From: Anomaloglossus baeobatrachus
Taxonomy: Eukaryota; Chordata; Amphibia; Anura; Aromobatidae
NCBI RefSeq assembly: GCF_048569485.1
Contig: NC_134364.1
Span: forward strand, 128,193,089 to 128,257,088
Direction of reading: 5' to 3'
Length of the DNA: 64,000 nucleotides
Both the position numbers and the translations under genes were made by a program. Below the pieces are notes generated by a model. The model saw only the letters and a list, made by a program, of their open reading frames with translations, had not been told where the DNA came from and ran no database searches. Positions 44,857 through 57,628 of the stretch are shown in pieces (within the stretch, counting starts at the first letter, position 1; the number at the start of each line of letters is the position of its first letter).

Positions 44857-46954
44857 TCATGGGTTCTTCTTCTGTGAGGAGAAGGTTTGCTGGTATTGAT
44901 AGAACATGGTCTTTTGAGGTTGCTGGGGCACCTGTGGGATTTGATGAGATTCAGAATTAGGGTTTTCTTCTTGGGTTTGAGTGTATGGAGGTGGCTGTGA
45001 TGTGGATAGACCTAAGCCTTGTACAGGAGGTAGGTACACAGGTTTTTGATAGAACTTCTTTGGTTCTTCAGTATGACCAGGTTGATCTGCTGGGGTATGG
45101 GACACTGTTTCTGGCTCTTTTCCTTGGTGGTGAGATTGTGAGCTGGTGGTTTCTTCACTGTTCTCATGGTGGGATTGTGATCCAGTGGTGTCTAGTTGGA
45201 CTTTAACTTTTTCGGAACTTACAGATTGGGGGCTGGCTGAGTCATGTTGCTGAGATTGATTATGATGTTGGGTATCTGAGCTGGTGGTATCTTCATGGCA
45301 TGTTTGGGCCTTGTCCTGTTTTTCACTCATAGATTGTTGGCTGGAGGTACCTTGTGTTTGGTCTTTATCTGATTCATATCCATGGGGTTGTGATACTGTG
45401 GTGTGTGGTTGAGTTCTTTGCTTTTCCTCCTGACTATAAGTGCCAGCTTGTATCTCAATTGTTTTTTCTGGAGATGTCATTTGTTTGCCAGTGGTTCGAT
45501 CGCTCTGTTCTTTACGGGTTCGATCGCTCCATTCATTAGCAGTTTGGCCTTGTGAGCCTGTTATAGCTTGTGGAGATGTATGATCTTTGGCCTGGTTTAA
45601 GCTTTGGGTTTCAGTGCTGTCTTGTTGAGCGTGCGCTTTTCCTTGACTGTAACTTGCAGGCTGTGCCTCAGTCGTGTCTGGTTTAGAAGTTGTGTCTTTG
45701 CCTTCACCACTTCCTTGCGATTGTGTCCCGCTTGTATCTTGCGGAGGCTTTTGGTTATTGCTCTGCTTGTCATCATGGGGACTTGATCCTGTGTTGTCTG
45801 GTTGAGATATTTGATCTTTGCCATATTGGTTTCCTGTTGATGTATGAGATGCTTCTTCAATTTTAATTGTTGGTTGTTTAGAGGAATCCTGGGCTTCAAG
45901 AGAATCTGCTTTTTTAGGCTCAGTTTGTGTAGAGACCTGAGTTGTTTCAACTTTGGAGCTCTGATCCCCACAACTTACACCTTTCTGGTCATGGTAGACG
46001 GATGGGATCTTGTCTGATTTTGGGTACAGTGGTTTTTGGTAGAATTTTGGTGGTTCATCGGTTACTTTTGATGTAGTATCAGAGGTCATTTCCCCATCCT
46101 TCTTTGGTTGGTCTTGGTGTTGACATGTGTCTTCCTTTTCATAGACAACCTTATAATAGGCTTTCAATACCTTACACAACAGGTCGCAGAATTCATTGAA
46201 GTCCACCTCTCCATCATTGTCCTCATCAAGAATTTGTAGCAAGCTGGAGATTGTTTTTGGATCTTTTGGGTTCTAGAAGAGAATTACAGGTAAACTTTGT
46301 AAGTTATGTGGAAAGATATCAACTGTGCCAAATTTGCCAGGACTGTTTTTGAAAACAATGCTGGCAAATTTGTAGTGCACAAAACAGCATTGGTCATACA
46401 AACTCTGCTTGTCAATAGGTGGGATTGATCGTAGCCGAGGCATGACTACACATTCCAAGCATTACTATGTCAGTTAATTTCTCCTTACACTTCGTATATT
46501 TTTTTTTGTATTTTTCTTATTCTAATTTACTCAAAAACGTTACATCTTTTTTTGGATAAGAGTACCAAAATCCATCCTGCACAATGAGATAAGGATATTA
46601 TTGTCTTATAAGTAGCTACATTAAGAGAAAAAGTTACTGCTGGTAAATGCACTAGTAGAAAAATTACATGGTCAAATATTATCCTGTTTTTTAACAGCCA
46701 ATCAGGAGGTTGGAAGTTTTCAGCCCTGACCTCTTGTTTCCTGTTAATCAAGTGACACGCCCCTGAGGACCACCTTTGAGCAACTTCCTAAGAATAGTAT
46801 CTCCAGTGCTTCATACCTTGATGACGTCTGCAAATTCGTTCTGGATGAGGAGATTGAGTTCATCTTTATTCAGCTTAATGTGGCTACAATCCTTCTGGGA
46901 ATAAGTCTGAAAGATCCTGATGATGTCATGGATCACTGAGATGAGTTTCGACAT
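44857..46954 (-). CDS. Cornulin-like S100 fused-type protein (517 aa, two coding exons)
   Basis: Coding exon 2 is 46954-46817 (46 codons; donor AAG/gtatga) and exon 3 is 46272-44857 (acceptor ttctag/AAC, phase 0, 471 codons). Residues 1-46 (MSKLISVIHDIIRIFQTYSQ..., LNKDELNLLIQNEFADVI) form the S100-type first EF-hand. Residues 62-73 (DEDNDGEVDFNE) are a complete canonical calcium loop. The rest is low-complexity, rich in Q, S, T, H and K, as in cornulin and other fused-type proteins that are cross-linked in cornified epidermis. KFYQKP motifs at about 122 and 452 and FYQYQ at about 503 flank the spacer. Three-exon structure with a non-coding first exon is the family rule. Function (skin barrier, transglutaminase substrate) is inferred from family; orthology to cornulin is probable, not proven. 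Confidence 0.9.
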
Positions 46955-46976
46955 GATTACAAATGTCTAATTGGTC
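46817..46976 (-). other. Exon 2 of the S100 fused-type gene
   Basis: Acceptor tcaaatag at 46977, then 22 bp of 5' untranslated sequence before the ATG at 46954; donor gtatga after 46817. Intron 2 (46273-46816) is 544 bp and intron 1 (46977-47818) is 842 bp. Confidence 0.85.
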
Positions 46977-47818
46977 CTATTTGAGGGAAAATGAGATTTG
47001 TTATAGCTACATTATTTTGAGACCTCAAGAATAATAAAAAATACCCTAGAATGAAACAAGGAAACATCAACTACCAATATCAGAGGCTTCGAGAGAACTC
47101 CCATTACTGCCCCTTATGGCAACGCAAAGAGTAAGAGAAGCAACAAGGAGCCAAAGACCCTACTGAATATTAGAGTATCATCCATCTTTAAGTCTCAGCC
47201 ATTAAAGGGAATATTTAATAAGAAAATTAGGCTAAAATCATCTATACATAAGTTGATCAGATACAGAAGAACTGTCCACGGAGAGTCGTCAACACAAACT
47301 AACCACCGAAACCCAAGCAAACCTTCCCCCTGACCACCTCCGAAGTCAGTGTTTTATCACTAATGTCATAGGATGCATCACATAGGCAACTGGGGAAAGC
47401 AGTGTAAATTGGGACACATTTTTCAAAATTGCAAAGCAAAAATACTTTAGTAAGTTTCATCAATTTTATATTTTCCACGCCCTTTAAAATTACTAAAACT
47501 CTACAAAAACATCTTGTAAGCTTGCTCCCCATGTTGATCCTCACCCTATAATCAAGGGAAGGGCCCTCAATATATCATTTCTAAGCATTTTTCAAATATC
47601 TACGTAACAGATATGATATAAAAATGTGATAAAAAAAAAGACTAAAAATACCAATAAAAAGGAAAAAAAATCTGTTGATGTAATCACATTTCTTCTATGT
47701 ATAGCCCCCCGGCCGGGCAGTACATCGTATATGGTCCTCTACCTCCTCATAACACAATGTCCGATAATATACAAGTCTAATTCTTTGTTCCCATGTCGTT
47801 AATACTAGCAACACTTAC

Positions 47819-47852
47819 CTCCTCCAGATACTGTCAGCGCGCAGAGAAGAGC
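47819..47852 (-). other. Non-coding exon 1 of the S100 fused-type gene
   Basis: Ends at a strong donor (GGAG/gtaagtgt) at 47819. It should start 25 to 30 bp after the TATA box, giving about 35 bp. The short untranslated first exon is the usual structure in the epidermal differentiation complex. The start point is estimated. Confidence 0.6.
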
Positions 47853-47876
47853 TGGAATGACTCGCGTTGGTCATCA

Positions 47877-47882
47877 TTTATA
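47877..47882 (-). promoter_or_regulatory. TATA box of the S100 fused-type gene
   Basis: CTATAAATG on the minus strand, about 60 bp upstream of the exon 1 donor. Confidence 0.7.
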
Positions 47883-47884
47883 GG

Positions 47885-49982
47885 AATACGATGCCCTAGT
47901 TATTTTAGGAAGGAGGCTGTAGTCCCAGCCCAAACCAGTCAGTCCGGCACCATCAATTAATTTGGTTCTGCCTTGAATGAGACACTTAGGAACACCCTAC
48001 CTGTTGCAGCATACACACACCCTGACAGTGGGAATGTTGTCAGAGACAAGGTCTCTGTTACCGGTCATTGTCCATCTGCCCTGGGTACAAGGGGCCATGA
48101 TTTCCCCCAAGTCCCATCAACCCATGGACTTAATTAGATGAGCACACGACCCTTCAATGATGATGACCCTGAATGTCACCTATGTGAATCAGAGGAGAAG
48201 CTTGACAGCCCCAGCCCTGGTACGTGTCATTGCTTTAATTAACCTGTTCATCGAGTTTTATGTATAATTGGCCATAATGATGCTCCTATGACCTCCTGTC
48301 ATATTTAGAATTTTTCAGTTATAATTAGCCTCTGTCATTATGAATAATCTCGGCCCCTCCTGTGAGAGCTCTGCTGTAGATCTCATGAATTATCAACCAC
48401 CAGGAGGTCAGCAAGGTATCTATCTGACCTCAAATGGTTGAAATTGAGATCTCCAAGATTAGAGGGACCAAACAAGCCTGACTGAAGTTTTATCACCATA
48501 AATGGGAACGACGTGAGGCTGGTCACATTCGTCAAGTGCTGTTGTGTCTATGGTCAATGGACGAGTATCTGACCCATAGTTAACAAAACCCATTCAGCAG
48601 ACCACAAACTGTCACTGTAGAAACATGAAATCCAGTAAGGGCTACATGTTGGCAGAGCTCTCTCTGACTGTCCAGCCTCTTCCAGAGGACCACCTGATAT
48701 CAGAGTCAAAAATTGTCTTCTGCTGGATGGTGGGATTATGGTAGATGATAGATACATTTTTAGAAGATCCGTTTTTAGAACTCCATAGTTGGAGGGCACC
48801 TCCATTGCCATTATATCCAATGTGATCATCTACTGGTGGTCATCTGGAGAAGAGATCAACCTATAAGAATTGGAAAACTTGGCGATAGTCTTCTCAAAGA
48901 GATATTCTTTTGATCAGGTTTTACTATTTAGGGGTATTCTTCATCATCACTTTGACCCAAACCTGAGCTTTAGAAATGGAAACACCAGAGGTGCATACTA
49001 TATCACAACATGGGAGAACCACCACAAAGCAGAAGACCTCTGTCCTCTGTGTATTACTTCCACTAGATTTGTGCCCATGTTTATTGTTCCCCTACCCAAA
49101 AACATGTTACATAAGAAAGTCCTCTAATCATGTGATTGTGACAATCTAAGACCCCCAAGGAACACTATCTTTAAGCTCCAGAGCCCCTTGTTAAGTCTGA
49201 ACAAGACTCAACCACTATTTTGTGCTCTCATCTGTGTTAGGTTTGAAATTGGGGCACCCTGTAGTGCTGCACACCTGTCTGTGCCGTACTGAGCTCCGTC
49301 TCTCAAGTCCTGGCTTATATTAACATGGAATGAGTCCACCTTAATCCTTCAGCAGCTTTGTCAGATCTTCCTGAGCCCCGGCCAGGCAGTGGGATTACTG
49401 CGGATGACACGTCTTATGAAGGATCAGTTTCAATAACTCCTTAATTAAGGACACCTCAACGCATACGTGTCATTGATTCCCATATGATCATTGTTTTACT
49501 GGTTTAAGATTGAGTCACAGGACTGAACGCGGTGAATGTGCGTATACCGGACTCCATATGCGGAGGTCCATGGATTCCCAGAGAACAGGACAATGGGGTG
49601 CATAAAATCAAAAAAGTGCTCCAGTGATCTACTACCTTCAGTGGCATGGCATGCTGGGAGATGTGGCAGCTTTTATCACTGCCTATCAGGCTATGTCATA
49701 GTGATTATAGAAGGGTCTGGTATTCGTTCATATCTCCAGACCATCAGGCCTAGGTATACACTCACACCTCCAGACACGCATGGCTAGCTATACATTCTGA
49801 CAGACCATAAGATTAAGTTCTACGCTATCTCCTACAGCCAAGCAGGGCTTTGTATATTCTAACTCCTAGAGCCAACCAGAGCTTTGTATACATTAACTAC
49901 TGTAGACAACCAGGGTCAGGTTTACATTGACTCCTCCAGACAAGTAGGTAAACACTTAATGTTTGTCTTTAGTGAGTGACAC
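47885..49982. other. Upstream intergenic DNA, no gene seen
   Basis: Unique-looking sequence without a supported ORF or repeat; it may hold regulatory DNA of the skin gene, but I see no specific site. Confidence 0.4.
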
Positions 49983-49985
49983 TAA

Positions 49986-50839
49986 GGGTACCTTCACACT
50001 TAGCGATGCAGCAGCGATCCGACCAGCGATCTGACCTGGTCAGGATCGCTGCTGCATCGCTACATGGTCGCTGGTGAGCTGTCAAACAGGCAGATCTCAC
50101 CAGCGACCACTGAACAGCCCCCAGCCAGCAGCGACGTGCAAGCGACGCTGCGCTTGCACGGAGCCGCCGACTGGAAGCTGCGGAGACTGGTAACTAAGGT
50201 AAACATCGGGTATGGTTACCCGATGTTTACATTAGTTACCAGCGCTGTGTGCAGAGAGCAGGGAGCCGCGCACACTGAGCGCTGGCTCCTTGCTCTCCTA
50301 GCTGCTGTACACATCGGGTTAATTAACCCGATGTGTAATGCAGCTACATGTGCAGAGAGCAAGGAGCCGCGCACACTGCTTAGCGCTGGCTCCTTGCTCT
50401 CCTAGCTGCTATACACATCGGGTTAATTAACCCGATGTGTACAGCAGCTACATGTGCAGAGAGCCGGAGCCGGCAGCACAGGCAGCGTGAGAGCTGCGGA
50501 GGCTGGTAACTAAGGTAAATATCGGGTAACCACCTTGGTTACCCGATGTTTATCTTGGATACAGCTTACCTCAGCTGTCAGACGCCGGCTGCTGCTCCCT
50601 GCTCGCTTCATTTGTCGCTCTCTCGCTGTCACACACAGCGTTCTGTGTGTCACAGCAGGAGAGCGGCTTTGAAGAAAACGAACCAGGGCTGTGTGTAACG
50701 AGCAGCGATCTCGCAGCAGGGGCCAGATCGCTGCTCAGTGTCACACACAGCGAGATCGCTAATGAGGTCACTGCTGCGTCACAAAAAGCGTGACTCAGCA
50801 GCGATCTCGGCAGCGAGCTCGCTGTGTGTGAAGCACCCC
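49986..50839. mobile_element. Harbinger-like MITE, family H2 (copy 2, with internal duplication)
   Basis: 854 bp, inverted relative to the copy at 7887, ends GGGTACCTTCACAC and (inverted) GGGGTGCTTCACAC, flanked by TAA on both sides. It is 121 bp longer than copy 1 because a segment with the palindrome CATCGGGTTAATTAACCCG is tandemly duplicated (about 50270-50470). Confidence 0.8.
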
Positions 50840-50842
50840 TAA

Positions 50843-53645
50843 CAAAGAGAGACTCTTATTCATTAGTTTTTGGACTTGATCCACCAAAGATGTAAGAGCT
50901 AAAGATATAAGGAGGACGCCAAGCCTCAGTCAGAGCTTTGTCTGTTGCTGGATGACATTTAAAGGATCTTGTGATAAATCTCATGTTTCCATTAAATCAA
51001 TGATTGGAAAGTGACCAAGAGCTGAAGAGATAAGGGCAAAGTCTCTACAGCTAAGATCTGACCCAAATATGATCAGATGACTCCGACATGATTGTCTATT
51101 TTAAGGATAGGTCCATGCACTCCATGCCAGGCCCCAATTGGCACTGACACCCCCTGATTAACCAGCTGAGGGTGATACACCGGATTCTACATGCTCCACA
51201 GCAGTAATTATAACATTACGCTATATTGGGTCACCCCACCCCCAAGCTCATGATAACTTTCCAGCCAAAGATTGTCTATGGGAAGTCCTGCATATTTCAT
51301 ATTACTCTCCTGACCTGGTTATCTCCTGACCTGATTATCTTCTGACCTGATTATATCAAGATCATCATCTGTAATCACTTTTATAAAGGGAGGAGTAAAG
51401 CCAAAAAAATATATACAGTTGAAGGGGCATAAAGTTATGAAAGACATTAACGCTACATGATTACAAAGACAGACAAGACCATGGTGGGTCAGGCTCTTTC
51501 TTCACCTTGATGAAAAAAAACAAACAACAAAAACGCCTCCTCCACCCCTTAATAGCCAGGCCATCTCTCAGCATATTTCTCCACCGTTTATGGCATAGAT
51601 GGGGTAAATAAAACTACATCTGTTGATAGTCACCAGCAAATGTAAATTTAACTTATTCCTACCTTATCTGGGCATGTGGTGTGTAACATGGTCAGACACT
51701 TCCTGTGTAATTTATGAAGGAGAGACTAGGAATCTCACAAAGCCTATGAGGACAATGCAAGAACTGACCAAAAATTAGAAGGAAGAGGGACTCTGATACA
51801 CCCTGTATTAGATATAAAGGAGGGACTCTGATACACCCTGTATTAGACATAAAGGAGGGCCTCATACACATTCTGTTAAAATTATTAAGTAGTGGGACTC
51901 CTAGACATGTAAAGCCTATGCACTAAGTGCAAGGGAGGCCAAAAATTAGAAGGAGGAACTGCAATACCCCTTGGAAGACAAGTAGAGGAGGGCCTCAGAC
52001 AAAAAAAATGTTACCATTTTTAAGGAGTGGGACTCCTGTACTGGTAAAACCTATGTACTTATTAATGGGCTGAAAAATATTTCCCCCTGAGTGGTATATA
52101 TCTATATGTGTAGGAGAATTGTAGGCCTCATACACATCCTAAAAAAAAGGAAGGGGAGTGTATAAAACACCCTCAAAAAATTAAGAGAGAGGGCTGCATG
52201 ATGACCCTATAAGGAGTTTGACCAAGGGTAGCCTGTTTAGCCTCTTAAAATTTGCAGTGAGAGCCAACTGATTACCCTCTCAACATTTTGATCGAGGGCT
52301 GCCTGATAACCCACTAAAACTTATGAGTAAGGGCTTCCTTAAGACCCCCAAAAGATTTGGAGCAAGGGCCACCTGATGACCTGCTAAAAAGTTTGAGCGT
52401 GGGCTCTATGATGACCTTGGTGATATGGTGAAGGAGGAGGAGAGGAAAAAGAAGAAACCATGAACTATATACCAATTTCTGGTTGGGAAGGGGAGCATGG
52501 TAATATAGCAGAAAAAAAAGAACATTTTAATTGCCTTTATATTCCGTTGCTGTCATCCGGTAGCGTTGAGAAAACTGGGCCAAACTATGCCTTGCTGATT
52601 TTGATAACAGTCAGCCTGTCAGCATTTTCAGTTGTCAGGTGGATGCGCCTATTATACCCCTGGGTGAACTAAGAACCCGCTTTGACAAAACGCTGTTGAC
52701 AGTGCAGGCCATAGAGGGATAGACAGTTCATGCCACATATTTCAAAAGACTGACCTGCACATCCTACAAGTGTGTATAGGTGCCAGCTGAAAAAACCTAG
52801 CAAATACAAAATGGATACAGCCGCACACTAAATGCCATCAATGTATAAGGGAACTCTGGTACTGCATTACTGCTATATGAAAAAATGAGATTTTTAGTTT
52901 ATGAATTGGCCAATGCATGTAAGCCCGGAAACCAAACGGCAAGGTAAATCTCAATATTCCAGGTCCCTAACTAAAATGCCACTATCTAGGTTAAAAACAT
53001 CCTTGTCTGGGCAGCTAGACTAAAAATCTAACTTGAAATGCCACTATCTGGACTAACCTCCATGTCTGGGCAGCTAGGACTCCTGGTATAAGGATTGTGA
53101 ACACAGCCTGGTTTATAGGGCAGAGTGCTCAGTCAGAAAAAAACTCACTGCAAATATTTCAAAAGACTGACCTGCACATCCTACAAGTGTGTATAGGTGC
53201 CAGCTGAAAAAACCTAGCAAATACAAAATGGATACAGCCGCACACTAAATGCCATCACTGTATAAGGGAACTCTGCCACATGTCCAGCTTGTATATCGAA
53301 TGGGTGTACAGCACAGAGGAATCATGGAGAATGGTGGTACGGTCAGCTAGATCCTGCTTCACCATCTTCAAAAAAATGTTCCTTGTCAGTCTACCCCGTG
53401 CCTCAGAGCCTGGGTGCAGGGAGAGTCTAATGAAACTCTCCAAGACCTTTGATAGTGTTCCCCTACCTCTATTGGACCTGGTGTATGTCTCTCTCATCTC
53501 AGAAACTATTCCCAAGAAACTATGAACTATGCCGCCATCGTTATCAGATAAGACTTTTTTGTACTATTCAACTGGAGCCTTCTGGTATTGATTTGGGGCT
53601 ACACTTCAAATGTGCACAAACCTTCTTAATTGTCTGTAGCCATAT
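50843..53645. other. Intergenic DNA with degenerate tandem repeats
   Basis: No supported gene. Near 51785-51860 two copies of a 36-bp unit (GAGGGACTCTGATACACCCT) follow each other. About 52180-52420 has five degenerate copies of a 47-bp unit (GGGCTGCCTGATGACCC type). An open frame on the minus strand (53255-53515) has no recognisable domain. Confidence 0.45.
52737..53276. repeat. Direct repeat of about 120 bp, 416 bp apart
   Basis: The stretch beginning ATTTCAAAAGACTGACCTGC and ending AAGGGAACTCTG occurs at 52739-52858 and again at 53155-53274, nearly identical. The origin is unknown; it could be the ends of a small element or a local duplication. Confidence 0.75.
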
Positions 53646-53648
53646 TAA

Positions 53649-54240
53649 GGGGCACTTTGCACACTGCGACATCGCAGGTGCGATGTCGGTGGGGTCAAAT
53701 TGAAAATGACGCACTTCCGGCATCGCATGCGACATCGCAGTGTGTAAAGGCTGGATGATACGATTAACGAGCGCAAAAGCGTCGTAATCGTATCATCGGT
53801 GCAGCGTCGGCGTAATCCATGATTACGCTGACGCGACGGTCCGATGTTGTTCCTCGCTCCTGCGGCAGCACACATCGCTGTGTGTGAAGTCGCAGGAGCG
53901 AGGAACGTCTCCTACCGGCCTCACTGCGGCTTCCGTAGGATATGCGGAAGGAAGGAGGTGGGCAGGATGTTTACATCCTGCTCATCTCCGCCCCTCCGCT
54001 CTGATTGGCCGCCTGCCGTGTGACGTCGCAGTGACGCCGCACAACCCGCCCCCTTAACAAGGAGGCGGGTCGCCGGCCACAGGGACGTCGCACGGCAGGT
54101 GAGTGTGTGTGTGAAGCTGGCGTAGCGATAACTTTCGCTACGCCAGCTATCACCACATATCGCTGCTGCGACGGGGGCGGGGACTATCGCACTCGGCATC
54201 GCAGCATCGGGCTGCGATGTCGTAGTGTGCAAAGCCCGCC
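53649..54240. mobile_element. Harbinger-like MITE, family H1 (copy 2)
   Basis: 592 bp, starting GGGGCACTTTGCACAC and ending (inverted) GGCGGGCTTTGCACAC, flanked by TAA on both sides (53646-53648, 54241-54243). Confidence 0.85.
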
Positions 54241-54319
54241 TAAGAGTCAAATATTTGTATAGTGCTGTTTGACCACTTATGAGACAACCCATCATTTGTG
54301 CATGGACTCCCTTGCTTAA

Positions 54320-54535
54320 CCCTAGAACGCATACCTGGGGCCTCGCAGGCCTCCAAGGTTACTTGTTTTCTTTTTTTCTGCAAGATTACTTGTTAACTTA
54401 ATGTTTTGAAATATTCACATCTCAAATAAACTTTGAAAAGTATTTCTATTTGAGTTACTCCATGTTATTTGAACACTGGCCTAAAAGGCCACAGGTATGT
54501 GAAAATGTAGATTTCTATGGTTGCGCGTTCTAGGG
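54320..54535. mobile_element. piggyBac-like MITE
   Basis: 216 bp with inverted ends CCCTAGAACGC and GCGTTCTAGGG, flanked by TTAA on both sides (54316-54319, 54536-54539). TTAA targets and CCCTAGAA ends are typical of piggyBac elements. AT-rich interior, no transposase. Confidence 0.8.
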
Positions 54536-54558
54536 TTAACGGATTAGGCAGAAGGAAG

Positions 54559-55314
54559 TCAGATACTATCCTCATCCTCTTGGCTATGTTCCATGTCAGC
54601 GTACACACCCAGCAGTCTCCTCATCAGGGCGTAGTAATCAGGATCACCTGCACTCAGAGCCTCATATGCCTCAGGTAGTGGTGGGGCCTCCTCAAAGGCT
54701 GTATATGTGTAACCCAGGGGGGCATGGGGTTCAGGTCCGATCTGACACCTGTTACTCATCACCGGGCCAGTGTGGAGGTCTGGGATGTCGCATTGTCCTG
54801 CCCGGTTTCATGCCCCGAGGTGGCCACAATAAAAGGGGGAGATGATAGGAGGTTGTTGTCGTGACGCCACCTGCGATACGCGGCCAGGAAAACCAACATG
54901 AAGAATGATCTTCCCTAGGGTCCTGCACCCTGTGTGGCGCCGGTTCCGAGGGAGCAATGAAGCTCCCCCCCGTGACTGTATGAACTCCTGTGTCCCACCA
55001 GAGCCACTGGTGAAACCGTCCGCTCCTTTCCTCTCCTGCAGGAGAACTCCCTAACTGTTGTTTTGGCTCCTGACTCCCCCTGGTGGCTGCTCCTCCCCGG
55101 GGTCCCTTTCACTAGTGGGTCGCTGCCCCCCATGTTTGGAGACTGCCTTAGTACCCTACCCTAGCCCGGTCCTCAGTGGGGAGGGCAACCTGGCTGTGTG
55201 TTTGAGTTGTGTAAGTGGTGATACCGGTACCGACCTCCTCTGGATCCGGGTTGAGCACTGCACCTTAAGTGAGGTGCAGTACCCTGTGGCGACCAAAGCC
55301 GCAGGAGCGCCACA
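54559..55314 (-). repeat. LTR fossil (TGTGGCGCC family) with short internal frame
   Basis: 54786-55314 is an LTR read on the minus strand from TGTGGCGCTCC, aligning with 5757-6772 but with a shorter middle. Beyond it a 66-codon frame (ATG at 54759 to 54559) with AYEALSAGDPDYYALMRRLL looks like a protein start; function unknown. It may be the 3' LTR of the neighbouring retrovirus or the 5' end of another element. No clear primer site or polypurine tract decides this. Confidence 0.5.
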
Positions 55315-56628
55315 CATACATAGTCACATACATAGTCACTGCCTCATCCACAGACTTGGATGCCATATTCTTGACACATGGAGCTACACAGCGCATGATT
55401 AAGGTTAATACAGTCAAAATGCAGATTATTATTCCAAGTTTAATTAACTGTCCTGTCCATAGTCAACTCATGAACTCAATCCATACAGCCCTTGGTCTCC
55501 ATCAGAAGGGTCCTCAAAACCTAAGTACATTGGTAGATAGACATTTTTCGGGCAACACTATACTATACATGAGATATTGTTTAGTTGGGCTTGGGCATTC
55601 AACTATGCTGCAGTAGTGAAACTGGAAGGAGGCTATTGGCATTGATACATTGAACCAGAAGGTCATCACACCATTTTCCTTAGTTATGGCCACCTGACCA
55701 GCCTTCCCTGGTATTAAGAAAAAGATATGTATCAGGCAGATGAGGGAGGACAGCCATCCCCTGCCTCTGGATCCGGCATCTTCTCGCAGTGGGATGCGTG
55801 GATCCATGTCAATCTTCCTCCAACTTTGACTGCTGTGGTGGTTGTCAAGAGGACTTGGAAGTGCCTATCGTATTTGGGTTCAAGGGCACATCTGGTGACC
55901 TTCCTGATGAGAACCCAGTCAGCTGGTTGGATTCGGTGTGTGCCTTCTAGGTCCTGGGGATCTGGGATGGAGGAGAAAACTTGAGAATGTGTTTAGTCAA
56001 GTTTTTACTTAGTTCAACAGCAAATTTAATTAGAGTATCGTACTGTAAAGAAAATTGCTGTGGAAAGTACAATCCTTATCTAGGGGCAGCTCCAAACAGG
56101 ATCTCATAGGGACTTCACTTGGTTGTCCGGGTTGTGAACAATGCAAGGGGGAGACTCTCATGTCATGGCTTCCCTGTTTCCTGCGCTGCCTTAAACATTT
56201 TTGCTTTCAATGTCCCATTTAATCTTTCAACTTCTCTGCAGGTGGTAAGGGGTGTGTGAGGCCAACTCGGTGCACATGGCCTGCCATATCTCTTTTGGTC
56301 AAAGTTGGCAGTGAAAGCAGGTCCTTGGTCCCTTTCTATCATTTCCAGGAGCCCACGTCTACACACTATTTTCACACGTTTCTTTGCTGTTGTCTTCGCC
56401 GACTGGTTCTTGACGGGAAAAGCTGCTGGCCACCTGTCACGCTCCCCGGGTCCCAGCACCGCCTGTCACTCACCGCCCCGGTCCCCGGTTCTCCTGCCCA
56501 CGGCTCTGTGTCATGCTCTTCCTCCTGTGCATCCTCCGTGCCTCCCGCCCGCCAGCCCCGGCGTGCAGCTGCGTCCCGGATTTCTCTGCCTGGCTCCCCT
56601 GCATCTCCTTCACTGCTTCCTGCACTGG

Positions 56629-57286
56629 TGTAACGGGGTGCCAGGGGCGCCTCTGGGCTTGTAGTCGTGGCCCTAGCTGACAGGCTTACCCCTGGCGTCG
56701 CCATCACTGGAGGAACAGGAGGTGCCTTTGTGGGGCAGAGTGTGGTGGTGCAGGTGTTGTCCGGCGCACAAATACTCTTCAGGCGTGGGTCAATGCAAAC
56801 AACAAACATCTTTTATTCTCTGCAGTTCTTCACACTTGGCAGTAATACAGCACAATGCTATGGCGCTTTCTTCAGCTGAGGGGAAGTCTACTCTAGCGTT
56901 CCCTCAAGTGGGCGACGTGCCTGACTACTTCACTTCGCCCGGCTCCCACTTCTGGCTACCCACAGCCCGGACCCACACCGGACTGCTTCACCCTACGAGG
57001 TTCCGCCCGCTCCTGTCTTCTCCGGCTTCCCTGTACTTCAGCTGCCACACTCTGCCCCTGGCTGTTCCTTCTTCTCTCCTGTCCCAGAGATCACTGCCTC
57101 ACTCACACACTTTCTTCCCTCCTAAACTGCCAGCTCCTCCTCCCTACTGTGGTGGCAGCCGTCCCACCCGGCCACTAGGGGGATACCCTGACAACAACAT
57201 ACATGCATAAAATATAAAAACATTTTTATTAACAACGTTTCCGGGTTAACTAGACTTCCTGGTGAGGGGTCTATCCACCCCTTACA
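56629..57286 (-). repeat. 3' LTR of element B
   Basis: 658 bp, plus-strand ends TGTAACGGGG...CCCTTACA. Preceded on the minus strand by the purine tract AAAGAGGGGAGGAG (57287-57300). Confidence 0.9.
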
Positions 57287-57300
57287 CTCCTCCCCTCTTT
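57287..57300 (-). other. Polypurine tract of element B
   Basis: AAAGAGGGGAGGAG on the minus strand, directly before the 3' LTR. Confidence 0.75.
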
Positions 57301-57384
57301 AACCTGAGCCTCCCGGCCAGGCTCCAATCTAAAATTACAACTGTTAAAACCACATAAAAACATGTTCAATCAACTGCGAACCTG

Positions 57385-57465
57385 TCCAGCGCCCGGAGGC
57401 TTGGCAGCGCTCCCGGTCTTTGGTGTGCCCGGAGGCTTTGCAGCGCTCCCGGTCTTTGGCGATCA
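57385..57465 (-). repeat. Short tandem duplication in the 3' region of element B
   Basis: Two copies of about 38 bp on the plus strand, each with GCCCGGAGGCTT and GCAGCGCTCCCGGTCTTTGG, between the ORF and the polypurine tract. Confidence 0.7.
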
Positions 57466-57628
57466 CCGCAGGAACACGGAAGCTCTTCTCTCAATAACAC
57501 GAAGGAGCCCCTGGCTCAGTCCAGCAAGCAGGCTCACTCCGGAATATGCAACTCAAACAATAAACTTTCTCCGGCTTAAACACGCCGGCTTCAAACAAAA
57601 CAGTCCCGCCTTCCTCCGGTCTCGATAC

